Shown piece after piece: positions 62,642 through 64,000 of a stretch of DNA of 64,000 bases (its first letter is position 1; every line of letters begins with the position of its first letter). The DNA comes from Clusia tigrina. Taxonomy: Eukaryota; Arthropoda; Insecta; Diptera; Clusiidae. The notes beneath the pieces were generated by a model. It saw nothing but the letters and a program-made list of their open reading frames with translations, did no database searches and was not told the origin of the DNA. The position numbers were made by a program, and so were the translations under genes. The stretch spans positions 1,778,001 through 1,842,000 of the forward strand of contig OV050033.1 of NCBI GenBank assembly GCA_920105625.2, written 5' to 3'.

Positions 62642-63237
62642 AGTGAGATAAATGTCGCCACAAATCTTGCTCCACTACAGACACGCGTAGTGACACCTGA
62701 CGCTATTTTAGCAGTAATATTAAATGGGGCTTTAAATTACACTGGAGGTCTGTTGAAGAATAAAACAGAGAGAGTCCAAAACTCCTCTGGGGAACTTTAA
62801 TCCTTTTTAGAGTTAATAAACATGGCTCTGAGTAAACTAAGCATCATCACAGGCGTACACTGAAGACTCAGCTATCACATAAATAAGTTGGGTATAAATT
62901 CAGACGCCATCTGTTGATTCTATGGACGAAGTGGCGACACCTTACTGTACCTTATCACAGACTGCGGAACTTTGGCACACAAAGGACACAGGTGTTTTGC
63001 AGAATATATCTTAGCTATGAGCAATATCCCTCAACTTGACTACTACAAATTCTTGTATTCCTATCAGAAATAATTCTGACAGAAGTTCTATGGACGAGAC
63101 TATCTTTTTAAATACATAGAGCCATCCCAATAGATATTTTAGGTCGCGTTGTATAAGACCTTTCAATAAGTATATCCTTCTGTGTTCTGATAGCTCAGAA
63201 GCCATCAATTCTTCCCTCTGACATGGGATAACAAAAA

Positions 63238-63648
63238 TCATGCCCTACGAAGGGGCAATTTTGGAATTTTTGGTGTTATGCGAATTGTTGAAATTTTAGG
63301 AATTTTTGGAATTTTAGGGATTTTTGAAATGTTTGGGAATTTTTGGAAGTTCTGGGATTTCTGGAATTTTTGGAATTTTGGGAAATTTTTGGGTTTTTTG
63401 TGATATGAGGGGTTCCTCATGGGAGATTTGACAAGGTGTGACAACCTTTTCAGTAATATGCCAAGTCACGCACTCGGAAATTCTTTTTGGGTTTGCATGT
63501 TTACCCTAAATAAACAAGTCTTCAAGAGGAGGGTGTGATGGCAGCCTCCTGACCAGCGACATTTGACAACAAGTTTTGACAAGGTTTCAGTAAGTACCCA
63601 AGTCTCTTTTTGGTTATGCATTTTGATTCTAAAGGAGGAAGTCCTCAA
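63238..63648 (-). other. Possible repeat-containing reading frame broken by one stop
   Basis: One minus-strand frame reads from about 63648 through both copies of the duplication and the PKI-type repeats to a stop at 63238, interrupted only by TGA at 63466-63468. It starts with TTG and no ATG is placed well, so it is not a confident gene. Similarity between the two copies at peptide level and the basic low-complexity tail (KIPKIPKIPKIS) are the reasons to record it. No family is recognised. Confidence 0.15.
63252..63402. repeat. Degenerate TTTTTGGAA minisatellite
   Basis: About 150 bases composed of imperfect 9-12 base units related to GGAATTTTT. On the minus strand they read as PKIPKI / PKFQKFQ-type peptide repeats. 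The repeat is clear; coding use is doubtful. Confidence 0.85.
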
Positions 63649-63680
63649 GAGGGTACGAATGTCAGCCCCTGATTTGGATT
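63430..63680. repeat. Diverged direct duplication next to the TTTTTGGAA tract
   Basis: Sequence from 63430 (GACAAGGTGTGAC) recurs, with indels and substitutions, from 63578 (GACAAGGTTTCAG). Shared landmarks are CCAAGTC, TCTTTTTGG, TTGCAT or ATGCAT, TCAAGAGG and CAGCC. On the minus strand both copies are open and read as related peptides: SFRIKMHNQKETWVL and LFRVNMQTQKEF. Confidence 0.75.
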
Positions 63681-64000
63681 TATATCAACTCAAAAATGCT
63701 GTCCACCAGCGTAGTCTTCAAATACTGGAACTCTCTGTGAACTTGGTATGGAAAGATGGGCGTGTTCTTAGAAGCCTCATGACGCGCGCCGATTAATTGC
63801 ATTGTGTTATAATTTATTTATTAGAATAAGAGAGTAATAATAATGATAATAGAAATATAAAACTCACCTGCAAACTAGCCAAAAGATCATCACACGATTT
63901 CGTTTATAGAAAATTGACGTTTTTTATTTTAAATATATATTTGTTTGTGGTTTGTGTTTTGTTGTTATGTATAATATCTATAAATAATTCTTTACGCGCT
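63681..64000. other. Non-coding end of window
   Basis: AT-rich with TAATAATAATGATAAT at about 63827-63850 and a T-rich tail. Nothing recognised. Confidence 0.5.

Larger units (their letters stand above)
60392..63251. other. Non-coding stretch
   Basis: No gene recognised. GGCAGG words at 61411-61435, local duplications noted separately, plain elsewhere. Confidence 0.5.

Overview
The window looks like euchromatic intergenic or intronic DNA from a fly, most likely a Drosophila; the species cannot be fixed from sequence alone. The grounds are the animal-type gene structure (CAAAATG start context, AATAAA polyadenylation signal, no ribosome binding sites or operons), many short TG/CA, CAA/CAG and CTG runs of the kind common in fly regulatory DNA, AATTAATT homeodomain-type words, and the near absence of recognisable transposons. 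Nearly all of the many open frames are chance frames. They overlap on both strands, many begin with TTG, CTG or GTG, and they cluster in GC-rich blocks where stop codons are rare.

Only one gene is convincing: an intronless, AK1-type adenylate kinase of 211 residues at 27329-27964 (+), with its polyadenylation signal at 28108-28113. About 0.7 kb upstream on the other strand (26267-26612) lies what may be the remnant of a small secreted-protein gene. It has a hydrophobic leader, good splice signals and a frame broken by two TGA codons. Other stretches look weakly protein-like but match no family I know (11329-11911, 17948-18250, 23966-24363, 31307-31790 minus, 43827-44171, 52090-52353 minus, 63238-63648 minus).

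The distinctive content is structural. A near-perfect inverted repeat of about 210 bp per arm with a very short loop (31008-31443) would fold into one long hairpin RNA if transcribed, and its arms carry protein-like reading frames. Tandem arrays include a young 208-bp repeat (25311-26048), a 19-bp repeat in which each of 14 units carries the AP-1 heptamer TGAGTCA (47791-48060), a 22-bp repeat with an internal dyad (60104-60391), a 1-kb AAGTAC/AAATAC tract with an exact 118-bp-spaced duplication (44216-45250), and a TTTTTGGAA-type tract (63252-63402). A tRNA-Glu-like sequence with a trinucleotide tail at 49189-49393 resembles a degenerate tRNA-derived SINE, which would be unusual for a fly.

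By region: 1-25 kb is non-coding, with GC-rich regulatory-looking blocks around 13.1-13.8, 15.0-16.4 and 19.5-21.0 kb. The 25.3-28.1 kb segment holds the 208-bp array, the possible broken gene and the kinase. The 28-41.7 kb segment is non-coding apart from the large hairpin at 31 kb. The 41.7-64 kb segment is non-coding with most of the minisatellite arrays. No ordered gene cassette, operon or CRISPR array is present.
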